A DNA stretch of 64,000 nucleotides, from the NCBI GenBank assembly GCA_011033025.1, contig WFMF01000259.1, positions 1 through 64,000 on the forward strand, in the 5' to 3' direction. Positions 1 to 11,700 of the stretch are shown here, one piece after another. The position numbers and the translations under genes are program-made. The notes beneath the pieces were generated by a model that searched no databases, was not told where the DNA came from, and saw only the letters and a program-made list of their open reading frames with translations. This DNA comes from Beroe forskalii. Its lineage: Eukaryota > Ctenophora > Nuda > Beroida > Beroidae. How positions within the stretch are numbered: position 1 is the stretch's first letter; each line of letters opens with the position of its first letter.

Positions 1-560
1 GACACAAAAAACTGGTTTTTAAAAAAGGAAAAGCTAAAATTCCCCAAAATTTTTGGGAGTTAGTTTTTGAATTTGTCTGACATATCCGAAATTTATTCAG
101 TTTGCTAAAAAAATTTAAGATAAAAATTTTAAAAAAAAAAGTAATAATATAAAGGCCCTTTTCATGATGTAGATTCAAGATGGTTTGTTTTGCTTTTTTT
201 TCATTGCGTGTTTTTTAATGAAAATTTTTATTTGAATTTTCAGAGCATCATGGAACTGAGATAAAATTTCTTTTTAACCCAGCATGAGAAATAGACCAAA
301 AACCGGTTTTGTTTTATAACTCAACATTTTTTGAGCAACTTCAAAACCCCCATACCTATGACATTCAAAATTTCAGAGAAACTCCTCAAAAAAAGTTATA
401 AAACAAAAAAATTTTAATTTTTTTGGGCCACCCGGTACATTGAATGCACGATTACAGATTAGCAATTGCACTTTACTCACAATATCACTAGTACCTTGTG
501 AGTTGAATAGAATTCCATTTTTCTAAACTGGGGATATTTCTCATCTTTACGATACATTTA
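1..560. other. AT-rich non-coding stretch
   Basis: No exon or RNA gene is visible. The only structure is a short near-duplicate (about 488-507) of the splice-donor region of the FN3 exon that ends at 595, sharing the motif TAGTACCTTG. It probably lies in an intron or in the 3' part of gene A. Confidence 0.5.
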
Positions 561-594
561 CCTACCTATAAAAAGAGAGCAGCACCTATAGTAC

Positions 595-733
595 CTTGAG
601 AGTTGAAGGGTGTGACCACCACACGGTACTTTGTCCCTGAGCGAATGTTATCCCCCGTCACCACCGCATCCTCAAGGGTCGTGTTTTCCACTAAAAACAC
701 GCTCCTGCCGGACACTCGCTCCTGACACCTCAC
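595..733 (-). CDS. Gene A, FN3-domain exon (most 3' exon seen)
   Basis: On the minus strand a 139-nt open exon follows a good acceptor (polypyrimidine then TTCAG) and ends at a good donor (CTCAAG then GTACTA). It starts in phase 0 and ends in phase 1. The translation holds the second half of a fibronectin type III domain: acidic loop, then SGTKYRVVV (the Gly-x-x-Tyr-x-Val E/F strand signature), then a TPFNSQG turn. FN3 domains are extracellular adhesion or receptor modules. The upstream FN3 exon at 3655-3824 ends in phase 1, so at least one exon between them is not yet placed. The FN3 call rests on the motif pattern only. Confidence 0.5.
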
Positions 734-869
734 CTGAACAGAGTTAGCCAATCAGCAGCCAGGGATTGTGTTTTACTGTGCGTTGAATGGTCGAGCCATG
801 TCCTATTGAGCCTCAGGGGGGAAGGGGCCCAATTGGGGGAAAACCCATTGACGAGATTAAGCCCCTACT

Positions 870-1480
870 AAATTTATATAGAAAACATCCCTGAAGATCC
901 CCTCGGTCTGCTCCACCCAGTTCAATGGTCATGTTACCATGGTAAAAAGGGAAATTTTCCCACTGTTCCATGGCAAGGATGACCCCTTTACCCTGTTACT
1001 ATTAAAAGGACCCCCCGTTACCATGGTAAATAAAGGGACCCCACTACCCTGTGAAAAACATCCCCTGAAGATCCCCCAGGCCCCCCCCATTTAAAACTCC
1101 TGTTCCAGGAAAAAAAAGGATCCCCTTTCACCCTGTAAAAAACACCCCTGAAGATCCTCAAGCTGCTCCACCCCACTAATACTCCTGTTACATGGTAAAA
1201 GGGGATCCCTATCACCCTATAAAAAACATCCCAAGATCCCCCGGTCTGCTCCATCCCACTTTACTCCTGTTACCATGGAAACGGGGACCCCCACCACCCT
1301 GGAAAACATCCCTGAAGATCCCCCAGGTCTGCTCCACCCCAGTCTAATACCCTGTAAATGGAACAAGGGACCCCCTACTCCTTGTAGAAACACCCCTGAA
1401 GACCCCCTCAGGTCTGCCCACCCTAGCTTATACCTCACACTGTTTTTAATGGAGAGGGGTTTTGGGGAGGGTTTCTCCGG
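870..1480. repeat. Degenerate minisatellite, unit about 88 bp
   Basis: About seven diverged copies of a C-rich unit with recurring blocks AACATCCCTGAAGATCCC, GGTCTGCTCCACCC and CTCCTGTTACCATGG. Open frames through it on both strands are products of the repeat. It lies inside the presumed span of gene A. Confidence 0.8.
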
Positions 1481-1526
1481 GGTGGTGAGGGAGGTGGGAG
1501 AGCGCAGGCTCCGTACAGCCACTCAC

Positions 1527-1595
1527 CTGGGGAAAATTTTGGGGTTTGCCCTCCAAAGAATGAAACATTTGGTCAATGGTCCCGCCATAGACCCA
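1527..1595 (-). CDS. Possible gene A exon (weak)
   Basis: A near-perfect donor (CCCCAG then GTGAGTGG) closes a 23-codon open stretch on the minus strand that would end in phase 0, as needed to join the FN3 exon at 733. The candidate acceptor (GGGTAG) does not give the phase left by the exon at 3655, and a second frame is also open. Treat it as a candidate for the missing exon or a chance donor. Confidence 0.2.
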
Positions 1596-2149
1596 CTACC
1601 CAAGGGATTTTTGATTAAGAGGGTTCCCATTTTGATTTTTTTAAATTTCAAATTTCACCATAAGAGCCATTTTCGCTTTCCCGAGAAATTTTTAGAAAGT
1701 ATTAAAAACGATAGATTTCTATGAGAATTATGGCCCGTGAATAAGTAATCCTCGAAACCTTGAATAAAAACCTCAATAGCGTAACTTGAGCAAGGCAGGA
1801 GTTGCTTCAAATTCACAAATCTTATGGGAACAAAGCTGTCCGTCCAATCTGAGTCGTATTCAGATTGCTGGTAGGAAACTTTGTAGGTTTCTATAGCCCC
1901 GTTCCTCTTCCTGGGAAATTAACGGTCAAATTAACGGTCAAATTAACTGCGATTAACTCGGTGAAATATCAGTTTCCAAGGCCGAGGACTCGATCGATCC
2001 TTACCAATATTACAAGAGTTCTTATGTTATCAAACTTACCAGGTAATCAATCTTATGATGTAACTTATATTTAATTTGACTTAGGCTTCAAAAAGGGCCT
2101 TCGATTCCATATAATACGGCCTAAAGGGCCTTTTTATATTTTATGTAGC

Positions 2150-2950
2150 TTAAAGACATGAAGGCTCAAAGCATAGCTTCATCCTGGGTCCAATCCCCCC
2201 CCTGAATTTTTTAACTCCCCCCTTGACAAAACCTCCCCCTGAATTTTCAAAATCTCAATCCCCCCCCCCTCGCACACCCGCCCCCTGAATTTCAAAAAAT
2301 TCGACCAACCCCACCAAAAAACTTAGACAACTTTCTAAGCGGCGTCCATTGAAATGTTTTATAATAGAATCAATCGAAACTAAAAACTTTATGACAAGAT
2401 TAAAAGTATGTAAACTATGATATGGGCTGACAGACAAGAAATTTAGTCAATTTGAGTTTTAACATATAATATTGCTAATGAGACTGAAAATGGTAATGAA
2501 GTTAAATTTAATGTAAATTAACTTGAATATAATTAAAGCTATGAAGTGACACTTGTAAGGGAACTATGGGCATGAAAGTAAGTCCCAGGATATTACTGTC
2601 AATATTAAAACATAGAAACACATTAGTTGTTGATTTCACTGAAATGGCAGGGAATTGAAGTATTGTAGTTATTTGGCAGTCTTACAAAAGATATAGGGGT
2701 CTGGGGGCGCAGCCCCAGAAGCCAGAGGGTTTGGAGAAAAAATATTTCACGGAAATAGGATTTTCATCTCCCAAATTTGAAATTCTTCAGATCCCAATCC
2801 CCCTTAATTTTTTTCTACCCCTCCAGTCCAAGTCCCCCCAGAATCGTTGAAATTAGGGGCAACCCCCACCTATCTATTCGATCTAGGGTCTTCATCCCCT
2901 TTCTTAGGGGGGATGAAGCTGCGGCTCAAAGTAATGGTTAGCGAGCTATT
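2150..2950. other. C-rich intergenic or intronic stretch with diverged inverted arms
   Basis: Both ends carry related sequence in opposite orientation: GGCTCAAAG with AGCTTCATCC near 2,170, and its complement near 2,905-2,935. Poly-C tracts and a TCTGGGGGCGCAGCCCC palindrome lie near 2,698-2,718. The same palindrome recurs at 33.42 and 33.56 kb. It is probably an old mobile element; no gene is seen. Confidence 0.35.
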
Positions 2951-3414
2951 GAATGGGCAGTAGTCCCATTCACAGGACCCTGTTACGAAAGAAGGCGGTT
3001 ATTTTCGACAATTCAGCAGCGTTCACAATGTTTGTGATGTCATCTCCACCGCCTATTAATTGAGCGTATATTATCAGTAATCAGAGAGCTTACTGTATGG
3101 GCAGTAGCCCCCATTCGCACGCCAGCTCAGTAGACCCTGGAGTTGAGGAGCATTGGAGGCTCTCAGGGCCTTCGGACGGAACATCCTCGTGGGTTGAGAA
3201 GTCCTTTCTCTGACCAACGAGATCTCCCAGAGACTCAACTGTGGGGAAGGGGTAATGGGAACAGGGCCGAAAGTTCCGGGTTCGATTTTAAAGTGCCACT
3301 GTTGAGCGACTGTTGGCGGGTATTTACTTTTTAATTATTTCTTGACTTTTTGCCAATAAGCCAATACTTAATATACGCTATAAGGACAATTCATGACTCA
3401 AATAAATAAAAGCA

Positions 3415-3654
3415 ACTGATCTATCAACCAATCAATCAACCAATCAACTAATCAACTAACCAATTAACTGGAACCAATCAACCAACTAACCAACCAACCA
3501 ATCAACCAACCAATCAATCAACCAACCAATCAATCAACTAACCAACCAATCAACCCACCAACCCACCAACCAATCAACCAACCAATCAATCAACTAACCA
3601 ACCAATCAACCAATCAATCAACCAATCAACCAACCACTCAACCACTCAACCCAC
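3415..3654. repeat. ACCAATCA / ACCAACCA microsatellite
   Basis: A run of four-base related words (CCAA, TCAA, CTAA) with no fixed longer period. It abuts the donor of the FN3 exon at 3655, so it begins the intron on the minus strand. Confidence 0.9.
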
Positions 3655-3824
3655 CGTAGACACTGTATTTCACCCCCGGATGAAGTCCTTCCAGCACATG
3701 ATACAGCTCCCCAGTACTTAGTGACGTCATAGTTTCATCCCATACTGTGTTGTTTAGTATCACTGAGTACACTAAGGGAGCAACTCCGTTGTTTAGCGGC
3801 TCCGTCCATGATACGCGGGCACTC
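3655..3824 (-). CDS. Gene A, FN3-domain exon
   Basis: A 170-nt exon on the minus strand between acceptor CCCCACAG and donor CTACG/GTGGG, with one nucleotide, 56 codons and one nucleotide. It is open in one frame only and carries textbook FN3 features: an [14 protein letters not shown] strand with the conserved Trp, an APLVYSV C strand, and [13 protein letters not shown] (the Leu-x-x-Leu-x-Pro-Gly-x-x-Tyr signature). The one-nucleotide start completes the codon left by the exon at 4237-4433, giving a continuous domain across the junction. That phase match is strong evidence the two exons are real and adjacent. Role: extracellular module of a surface or secreted protein. It is too short for standard ORF finding. 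Confidence 0.78.
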
Positions 3825-3829
3825 CTGTG

Positions 3830-4140
3830 GGGCGGAGCCGAGTGTATTAATGTGAGGTGGTGTCGAGTGTATTATTGTGAGGCGGAGCCGAGTGAATTAT
3901 TGTGAGGCGGAGCCGAGTGTATGATTGTGAGCCGGTGCCGAGTGTAATATTGTGAGGAGGAGCCGAGTGTATTATTGTGAAGCGGAGCGGAGTGTATTAT
4001 CGTGAGGAGGAGCCGAGTGTATTATTGTGAGGTGGAGCCGAGTGTATTATTGTGAGCCGGAGCCGAGTGAATTTTTGTGGGGAGGAGCCGAGTGAATTAT
4101 TTTGAGGTGGACCCGAGTGTATTATTGTGAGGCGGAGCCG
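3830..4140. repeat. 25-bp minisatellite in a gene A intron
   Basis: About twelve copies of a unit built on GAGGCGGAGCCGAGTGTATT. The first copy runs into the intron side of the acceptor of the FN3 exon at 3824. The unit contains no usable coding frame. Confidence 0.9.
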
Positions 4141-4236
4141 AGTTTATAAATGAATCTGTGAAAAAATATAAAACTTCTGAATGCCAGTTCATAATCAAGC
4201 CTATATGATTTAAAAACTGTTATAAGTTTTACGTAC

Positions 4237-4433
4237 GTTGAACTCAGAACTGTAACGAGTAGGGGATAACAATCATTGCCACCCTGGTACCCACTGTCAC
4301 CCTGATAGCCATTGTCACCTTGGTAACTATTGTCACCCTGATAGCCATTGTCACCCTGGTAACTGTTACTTGAATATGTCTCTATGTACACCGGTTCGCT
4401 CAGAGTATTTCCAACCCAGTTACTAGCTTCAAC
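4237..4433 (-). CDS. Gene A exon: end of one domain, YQGDN linker, start of the next FN3 domain
   Basis: A 197-nt minus-strand exon starting in phase 0 after acceptor TTTTCCCTCGCAAG and ending in phase 2 at donor TTCAAC/GTACGT. It begins with VEASNWVGNTLSEPVYIET, a typical last strand of an FN3 or Ig domain. It then runs through five copies of a six-residue unit (xYQGDN) encoded by an in-frame 18-bp minisatellite, and ends with YPLLVTVLSST. That end continues in phase into the next exon to complete an FN3 A-B strand pair. The linker is hydrophilic and Gly/Asn/Asp/Gln-rich, probably flexible and length-variable between individuals. Confidence 0.75.
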
Positions 4434-4617
4434 CTTGCGAGGGAAAACTTTATTCTCTATGCTATTTTAATAAAAAATAAACCATTGCAATCTATATTAT
4501 GTATTTTACTATTTGAAATTAAATCCGAAGCAGAGAATCCAGTTTACATATCCAACATATAATTTTATTTCAACAGATAACCCATGGTAACCTGGTAACC
4601 AGTTACAGTATGAGACC

Positions 4618-4790
4618 TCGAAGGAGGTACCGAGAAACTTGCTACCAGGGTAACTGTTACCATGCTACCCTTTACCATGGTAACTGTTACCATGCTGCCT
4701 GATAACATGGTAACTGTTACCATGCTTCCTTTTACCATGGTTACTGTTACCATGCTGTCTGTTACCATGGTAACTGTTACCATGGAAGCT
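4618..4790. repeat. 30-bp minisatellite, GTTACCATGGTAACT type
   Basis: About six copies of a unit alternating GTTACCATGGTAACT with GTTACCATGCTGCCT. The cores are self-complementary, so a single strand could fold into hairpins. Confidence 0.85.
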
Positions 4791-4944
4791 AACTAAACCT
4801 GATAAAATCCTGTGTCTAAGTCTGTTGCACAGGTCACAGTGATCGTAACTATCTCCGATGTTCTATTCAAGTAGCATTGTTTGTGCCAACCATCGTTCAT
4901 TTGAAACACCCGCCCGTTCAGAAAACACGAGAACTAAACAAAGT

Positions 4945-5035
4945 GGTGTCAGGGTGAAGTGGTGTCAGGGTGGAGTGGTGTCAGGGTGGAGTGGTGTCAG
5001 ACAGAAGTGGTGCCAGGGTGAAGTGGTGTCAAATT
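4945..5035. repeat. 16-bp minisatellite, GTGGTGTCAGGGTGAA type
   Basis: Five to six copies. It is the same family as the longer array at 5,935-6,390 and is related to the 24-bp repeat at 46.3 kb; all share GTGGTGTCA. Confidence 0.85.
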
Positions 5036-5364
5036 GGAGAAAACAAAAAATAATCAGATAAGGTTTTTCGGGGATCATTAGCGCTGCTCGTCAATTCTGC
5101 AATGGTTAAATTCTTGAATCTTGATTAACCTCGGTTAGGGTAAGGATTAACTTTAAGTCGTCTTTATTACCATTTGTGATGGGAAAGTCAATCGAGAAAT
5201 TCGAACTTAACCTGACTTTCTGAAAATGGAGAAGAATCTTATAGTTTGGTAAATATTATGTGAATCATTATTACTGAGGTGTAGCCACCTCTGAGATCGG
5301 TGTCTGAACTTTCCACAAAACCAAAATTTGTACGCGTGTGATACTGATTTAACAGTATACTCAC

Positions 5365-5440
5365 CTACGTACATGGCGCCGCGCGATCGGAAAATGGAAA
5401 TTTCAGAAGAATTCTCATTTCTCGAGGTGGCGACACCTGC
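5365..5440 (-). CDS. Possible gene A exon
   Basis: A 76-nt open stretch on the minus strand between a strong acceptor (long pyrimidine run ending CTTATAAG) and a strong donor (TACGTAG/GTGAGTAT). In phase 0 it reads GVATSRNENSSEISIFR and so on, plausible for a strand-turn-strand of an extracellular domain. Its phases do not match the exons I placed on either side, and a short plus-strand frame starting with ATG overlaps it, so it is provisional. Confidence 0.28.
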
Positions 5441-5569
5441 CTTATAAGTTGGAAAACAATAAAAGGTCCAAGAATCAGAGGTGGACAGAAATAACGTAAG
5501 TACGAAGTTTGGTAGCATGTAGCCGTCATCTGCATATCATCCCAGTAACAGCCCCTACTAGCAAACGAC

Positions 5570-5720
5570 CGGTTACCATTTCTCAATAAATCCGGTAACG
5601 GTTACTGGTTAGGCAACAAGTTACGGCTAACAGGTTTTACGGTTATGTTTTAGTTTCGGTTGGCTAAAAACGCCCGGTTAACCGCTATTTTGGTGACGGT
5701 CAACCGGTCGTTTCCTATGT
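5570..5720. repeat. CCGGTTAACC-rich dispersed repeat, copy 1
   Basis: Motifs such as CCCGGTTAACCG and CGGTTGGCTAAAAACGCC recur here, at 38,555-38,930 and at 49,905-49,975. Together they look like copies of one palindrome-rich short mobile element. No coding capacity is seen. Confidence 0.6.
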
Positions 5721-5934
5721 TGATGGTGTAATTATCAGAACGCAAATTGATGACGCTTTCATATAAGTAATAATTGAGGTGTATTTATGCCCATATAAGG
5801 AATAATTGACTCATCTTACATCGGTAGAATAAGAGAAGGTTATGTTTGGAGTTTCCATGATAGCTATATCATATTTGGCGAAGTTGAACGACGTCAATCC
5901 CGACCTGGAAGGTGAAGATCGATGTCAGAATTAA

Positions 5935-6390
5935 TAGGTGTCAAAATGACCAGGTGTCAAGGTGAAGTGGTGTCAAAATAACTTGGTGTCATGGCTAGGA
6001 GGTGTCAAGATGAAGTGGTGTCAAAATGACTTGGTGTCAAGGTGAAGTGGTGTCAAGATGAAGTGGTTTCAAGATGAAGTGGTGGCGAGGTGAAGTGGTG
6101 TCAGGGTGAAATGGTGTCAAAGTGAAGTGGTGTCAAGGTGAAGAGGTGTCAAGATGAAGTGGTGGCGAGGTGAAGTGGTGTCAAAGTGATTTGGTGTCAA
6201 AGTGACTTGGTGTCAAAGTGACTTGGTGTCAATGTGACTTGGTGTCAAAGTGATTCGGTGTCAAGGTGAAGTGGTGTCAAGGTGAAGTGGTTTCAAGGTG
6301 AAATGGTGTCAGAGTGAAGTGGTGTCAAAGAGACCTGGTGTCAAGGTGAAGTGGTGTCAAGGTGACTTGGTGTCAAAGTGATTTGGTGTC
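5935..6390. repeat. 16-bp minisatellite, AAGGTGAAGTGGTGTC type
   Basis: About 28 copies with point changes at two positions. The array ends directly at the donor of the candidate exon 6397-6498, on its intron side. Confidence 0.92.
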
Positions 6391-6396
6391 ACTTAC

Positions 6397-6498
6397 CACT
6401 TTAAAATAGCAGTACACTCCACTATGTTTTCCAGAACGTCTCTAAAAGTGTAGTTTTGAAGGACTCCGTAGCAAATCTTATCGCTGAATGACAATAAT
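6397..6498 (-). CDS. Probable gene A exon, domain unassigned
   Basis: A 102-nt minus-strand exon with strong acceptor CTCTCCTCCAG and strong donor AAAGTG/GTAAGTG. It has one nucleotide, 33 codons and two nucleotides. One frame is fully open: LLSFSDKICYGVLQNY, then TFRDVLENIVECTAILK. It has two cysteines and alternating hydrophobic residues but no domain signature I recognise. Orientation and position agree with gene A; the neighbouring exons are not identified. Confidence 0.42.
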
Positions 6499-6519
6499 CT
6501 GGAGGAGAGCCAAGATGAG

Positions 6520-6715
6520 GGTAAGTCTTGATCTTTCAATTCAAGAAATAGTTTTAAAATGAGGAAAAGCCTTGATTCTTGAATTCAGGAAATAGCTTCA
6601 ACGTGAGGCAACGTCTTGGTTCGTGACTTCAAGAAATAGTTTCAACACGAGGCAAAGTCTTGATAATTTACTTCAAGAAATAGTTGCAACATGATCTTTA
6701 ATTCAAGAAATAATC
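6520..6715. repeat. Short tandem repeat, unit about 58 bp
   Basis: Three to four diverged copies sharing AGTCTTGAT, TTCAAGAAATAGTT and AACATGAGG. Nothing else is visible here. Confidence 0.7.
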
Positions 6716-6849
6716 CTTATTAACAGCATTTTTGAAGGTAAATTTTATAGCGTGATAAGTGACAACGGGGCAATATAAGCTCAGTTCAACAGCATTAAGC
6801 GGTTGTACGACATTTCATCTCACGACAGTTCATCTCAAGACACTTCATC

Positions 6850-7005
6850 TCCTTGTCCTGACCCTAACCCTAACCCAGACCCTTACCTTTGCGTAGAGCT
6901 GACATATTGCGAGATGAAGTGTCTTGAGATGAAATGTCCGTTCCCCTCTGAGGACACTTCATCTCCCTGTCCTGACCCTAACCATAACCCTAACCGTAAC
7001 CTTAA
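6850..7005. repeat. Interstitial telomere-like repeats
   Basis: Two short runs of CCCTAA words (about 6,857-6,880 and 6,969-7,003) sit in a duplicated ~110-bp block that also contains CACTTCATCTCC and TGTCTTGAGATGAA. This fits an animal TTAGGG telomere repeat preserved inside the chromosome. A weaker run lies at 63.41-63.47 kb. Confidence 0.7.
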
Positions 7006-7379
7006 CGCCCCGAAAAACGCCTTTCGTCGCAGACGTTTAAAAGTTACGCGTGCAAAAAACAGGCGTTTCAAAGAAAGCGCTATGATAATGACGTCATCTT
7101 CTCCTCCTACATCTGGGCATACCTGTCACTTTTCTCGTGGTATGACATTCTAGCACCAGCGTAGGATGAGTTTGGAGCAACATCAACGAAAACCTGCAAA
7201 AATTGGGGTACATTAAAAAATTGCGCAAAAAAGTGGGGAAAAATTGGAAACAAAGAACAATATGGCCACTGGTCAGGGTAAAGGCGTTGGATATAAGGTC
7301 AGGGATAGAGTAAGGACATTGAGACAATGTGCCGTGGGGGAATATGCGAGGCAACAAGCCATAAATCCTAGCTACGCGT

Positions 7380-7490
7380 AGGTTCGCCTTAGGTCCGCTT
7401 GAGCTTGTTCAGCTTAAGGTCCGCCTTAGGTCCGCGGTCCGCCGTGGGTCCGCTTAAGCGAGTCCGCATTAGGTCTGCCGAAGATGAGTC
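7380..7490. repeat. AGGTCCGC short tandem repeat
   Basis: About nine imperfect copies of a 10-12-bp word (AGGTCCGCCTT, GGTCCGCTT). No gene is seen. Confidence 0.7.
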
Positions 7491-7564
7491 GGCGTTCCTC
7501 CAGACTGCCAAAAGTCGGACTCCCATCGCTTCAATTGAAAAAAAATATGTAATTTTGGACACCC

Positions 7565-8690
7565 ACCTCGACATTTACATCGGAGTTGGGGTCCCGAACA
7601 TGTTGGGCTAACAAATTTGAGTAGTACACCCTGCTGACCCCCTACTGACCCCCTGACACCTACCTCGACATTGACGTTGGGGTGCAGGAACATGTTGGCA
7701 ACACTCCAATCTGAGTAGTACTCCCCGCTGACCCCCTTCTGACCCCCTACTGACCCCCTGCTGACACCTACCTCGACATTGACATCGGAGTTTGGATGAA
7801 GGAACATGTTGGCAACACTCCAGTCTGAGTAGTACTCCCCCTGCTGACCCCCTTCTGACCCCCTACTGACACCTACCTCGACGTTTACATCGGAGTTGGG
7901 GTGCAGGAACATGTTGGCAACACTCCAGTCGGAGTAGTACTCCCCCTGCTGACCCCCTTCTGACCCCCTACTGACCCCCTACTGACACCTACCTCGACAT
8001 TGACATCGGAGTTGGGGTGCAGGAACATGTTGGCAACACTCCAATCGGAGTAGTTCTCCCCCTACTGACCCCATGCTGACCCCCTACTTACCCCTACTGA
8101 CATTGACATCGGAGTTTGGGTGCAGGAACATGTTGGCAACACTCCAGTCTGAGTAGTACTCCCCCTGCTGACCCCCTTCTGACCCCTACTGACCCCCACC
8201 TCCTCGACATTCACATGGAGTTGGGGTGCAGGGAACATGTTGGCAACACTCCAATCTGAGTAGTACTCCCGCTGACCCCCTTCTGACCCCCCCTACTGAC
8301 CCCTACTGACACCCTCGACATTGACATCGGGAGTTTGGGTGCAGGAACATGTTGGCAACACTCCAGTCTGAGTAGTACTCCCCTGCTGACCCTACTGACC
8401 CCTACTGACACCCACCTCAACATTTACATCGGAGTTTGGGTGCAGGAACATGTTGGCAACACTCCAATCGGAGTAGTACTCCCCCTACTGACCCCCTACT
8501 GACCCCCTTCTGACACCCACCTCAACATTTACATCGGAGTTTGGGTGCAGGAACATGTTGGCAACACTCCAATCTGAGTAGTACTCCCCGACCCCTGTCC
8601 CCTACTGACACCTACCTCGACATTGACATCGGAGTTTGGGTGCAGGAACATGTTGGCAACACTCCAATCGGAGTAGTACTCAAAGCACCC
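7565..8690. repeat. Minisatellite, unit about 115 bp
   Basis: Nine to ten copies with constant parts GGTGCAGGAACATGTTGGCA, ACACTCCAATC and GAGTAGTACTCCCC, and a variable number of CTGACCCCCTA words. Long frames on both strands come from the repeat. It lies next to the 76-bp satellite but shares no sequence with it. Confidence 0.93.
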
Positions 8691-8744
8691 TGTCTCCACC
8701 CAACACGGCCCCGTTACAGGGTTCAGGAAGTAGAAATCTAGTCG

Positions 8745-11700
8745 ACCCAGGAGCGTGTCAGGGGTGGATCTTAGCTTCAACTCAACCCCAGAGTCTGGAG
8801 GGAGGGGGGATGTTATGTTTACACAGGAGGGTGTCAGGATCTCAGCTTCAACTCAACCAGAGTCTGGAGAGGGGGATGTTATGTTTACAGGAGGAGTGTG
8901 TCTGGGGTGGATCTTAGCTTCAACTCAACCCCAGAGTCTGGAGAGGGGGATGTTATGAGGAGTGTGTCGGGGGTGGATCTTAGCTTCAACTCAACCCCAG
9001 AGTCTGGAGGGAGGGGGATGTTATGTTTACACAGGAGCGTGTCGGGGGTGGATCTTAGCTTCAACTCAACCCCAGAGTCTGGAGGAGGGGATGTTATGTT
9101 TACCCAGGAGTGTGTCAGGGGTGGATCTTAGCTTCAACTCAACCCCAGAGTCTGGAGGAGGGGGATGTTATGTTTACACAGGAGTGTGTCGGGGTGGATC
9201 TTAGCTTCAACTCAACCCCAGAGTCTGGAGGAGGGGTGTTATGTTTACACAGGAGCGTCGGGGGTGGATCTTAGCTTCAACTCAACCCCAGAGTCTGGAG
9301 GAGGGGGATGTTATGTTTACACAGGAGTGTGTCAGGGTGGATCTTAGCTTCAACCTCAGAGTCTGGAGGGAGGGATGTTATGTTTACACAGGAGTGTGTC
9401 AGGGGTGGATCTTAGCTTCAACGCAACCCCAGAGTCTGGAGAGAGGGGGGATGTTATGTTTACACAGGAGTGTGTCGGGGTGGATCTTTAGCCAACTCAA
9501 CCCCAGAGTCTGGAGGGAGGGGGGTGTTATGTTTACACAGGAGCGTGTCGGGGGTGGATCTTAGCTTCAACTCAACCCCAGAGTCTGGAGGGAGGGGGGG
9601 ATGTTATGTTTACACAGGAGCGTGTCGGGGGTGGATCTTAGCTTCAACTCAACCCCAGAGTCTGCAGGGAGGAGGGTGTTATGTTTACCCAGGAGTGTGT
9701 CAGGGGTGGATCTTAGCTTCAACTCAACCCCAGAGTCTGGAGAGAGGGGGGATGTTATGTTTACACAGGAGTGTGTCGGGGGTGGATCTTAGCTTCAACT
9801 CAACCCCAGAGTCTGGAGGGAGGGGGGTGTTATGTTTACACAGGAGCGTGTCGGGGGTGGATCTTAGCTTCAACTCAACCCCAGAGTCTGGAGGGAGGGG
9901 GGATGTTATGTTTACACAGGAGGGTGTCTGGGCTGGATCTTAGCTTCAACTCAACCCCAGAGTCTGGAGGGAGGGGGGATGTTATGTTTACCCAAGAGGG
10001 TGTCTGGGGTGGATCTTAGCTTCAACTCAACCCCAGAGTCTGGAGGGAGGGGGGATGTTATGTTTACACAGGAGGGTGTCTGGGGTGGATCTTAGCTTCA
10101 ACTCAACCCCAGAGTCTGGAGAGAGGAGGGGTGTTATGTTTACACAGGAGTGTGTCAGGGGTGGATCTCAGCTTCAACTCAACCCCAGAGTCTGGAGAGA
10201 GGGGGGATGTTATGTTTACACAGGAGTGTGTCAGGGGTGGATCTTAGCTTCAACTCAACCCCAGAGTCTGGAGGGAGGAGGAGATGTTATGTTTACACAG
10301 GAGTGTGTCAGGGGTGGATCTTAGCTTCAACTCAACCCCAGAGTCTGGAGGGAGGAGATGTTATGTTTACACAGGAGTGTGTCTGGGGTGGATCTTAGCT
10401 TCAACTCAACGCCAGAGTCTGGAGGGAGGGGGGATGTTATGTTTACACAGGAGTGTGTCTGGGGTGGATCTTAGCTTCAACTCAACCCCAGAGTCTGGAG
10501 GGAGGGGGGATGTTATGTTTACCCAGGAGTGTGTCAGGGGTGGATCTTAGCTTCAACTCAACCCCAGAGTCTGGAGGGAGGGGGGATGTTATGTTTACCC
10601 AGGAGTGTGTCGGGGGTGGATCTTAGCTTCAACTCAACCCCAGAGTCTGGAGGGAGGGGGGATGTTATGTTTACACAGGAGCGTGTCTGGGGTGGATCTT
10701 AGCTTCAACTCAACCCCAGAGTCTGGAGGGAGATGGGATGTTATGTTTACACAGGAGCGTGTCAGGGGTGGATCTTAGCTTCAACTCAACCCCAGAGTCT
10801 GGAGAGAGGGGGGATGTTATGTTTACACAGGAGCGTGTCGGGGGTGGATCTTAGCTTCAACTCAACCCCAGAGTCTGCAGGGAGGGGGGATGTTATGTTT
10901 ACACAGGAGCGTGTCAGGGGTGGATCTTAGCTTCAACTCAACCCCAGAGTCTGAGAGAGGGGGGGATATGTTTACACAGGAGCGTGTCGGGGGTGGATCT
11001 TAGCTTCAACTCAACCCCAGAGTCTGGAGGGGATGTTATGTTTACCCAGGAGTGTGTCTGGGGTGGATCTTAGCTTCAACTCAACCCCAGAGTCTGAGGA
11101 GGGGGATGTTATGTTTACACAGGAGTGTGTCTGGGGTGGATCTTAGCTTCAACTCAACCCCAGAGTCTGGAGGGAGGGGGGGATGTTATGTTTACACAGG
11201 AGTGTGTCAGGGGTGGATCTTAGCTTCAACTCAACCCCAGAGTCTGGAGAGAGGGGGGTGTTATGTTTACACAGGAGCGTGTCAGGGGTGGATCTTAGCT
11301 TCAACTCAACCCCAGAGTCTGGAGGGAGGAGGGATGTTATGTTTACCCAGGAGTGTGTCGGGGGTGGATCTTAGCTTCAACTCAACCCCAGAGTCTGGAG
11401 GGAGGAGGGATGTTATGTTTATACAGGAGGGTGTCTGGGGTGGATCTTAGCTTCAACTCAACACCAGAGTCTGGAAAGAGGGGGGGTGTTATGTTTACAC
11501 AGGAGTGTGTCAGGGGTGGATCTTAGCTTCAACTCAACCCCAGAGTCTGGAGGGAGGGGGGATGTTATGTTTACACAAGAGTGTGTCAGGGGTGGATCTT
11601 AGCTTAAACTCAACCCCAGAGTCTGGAGGGAGGGGGATGTTATGTTTACCCAGCAGCGTGTCTGGGGTGGATCTTAGCTTCAACTCAACCCCAGAGTCTG

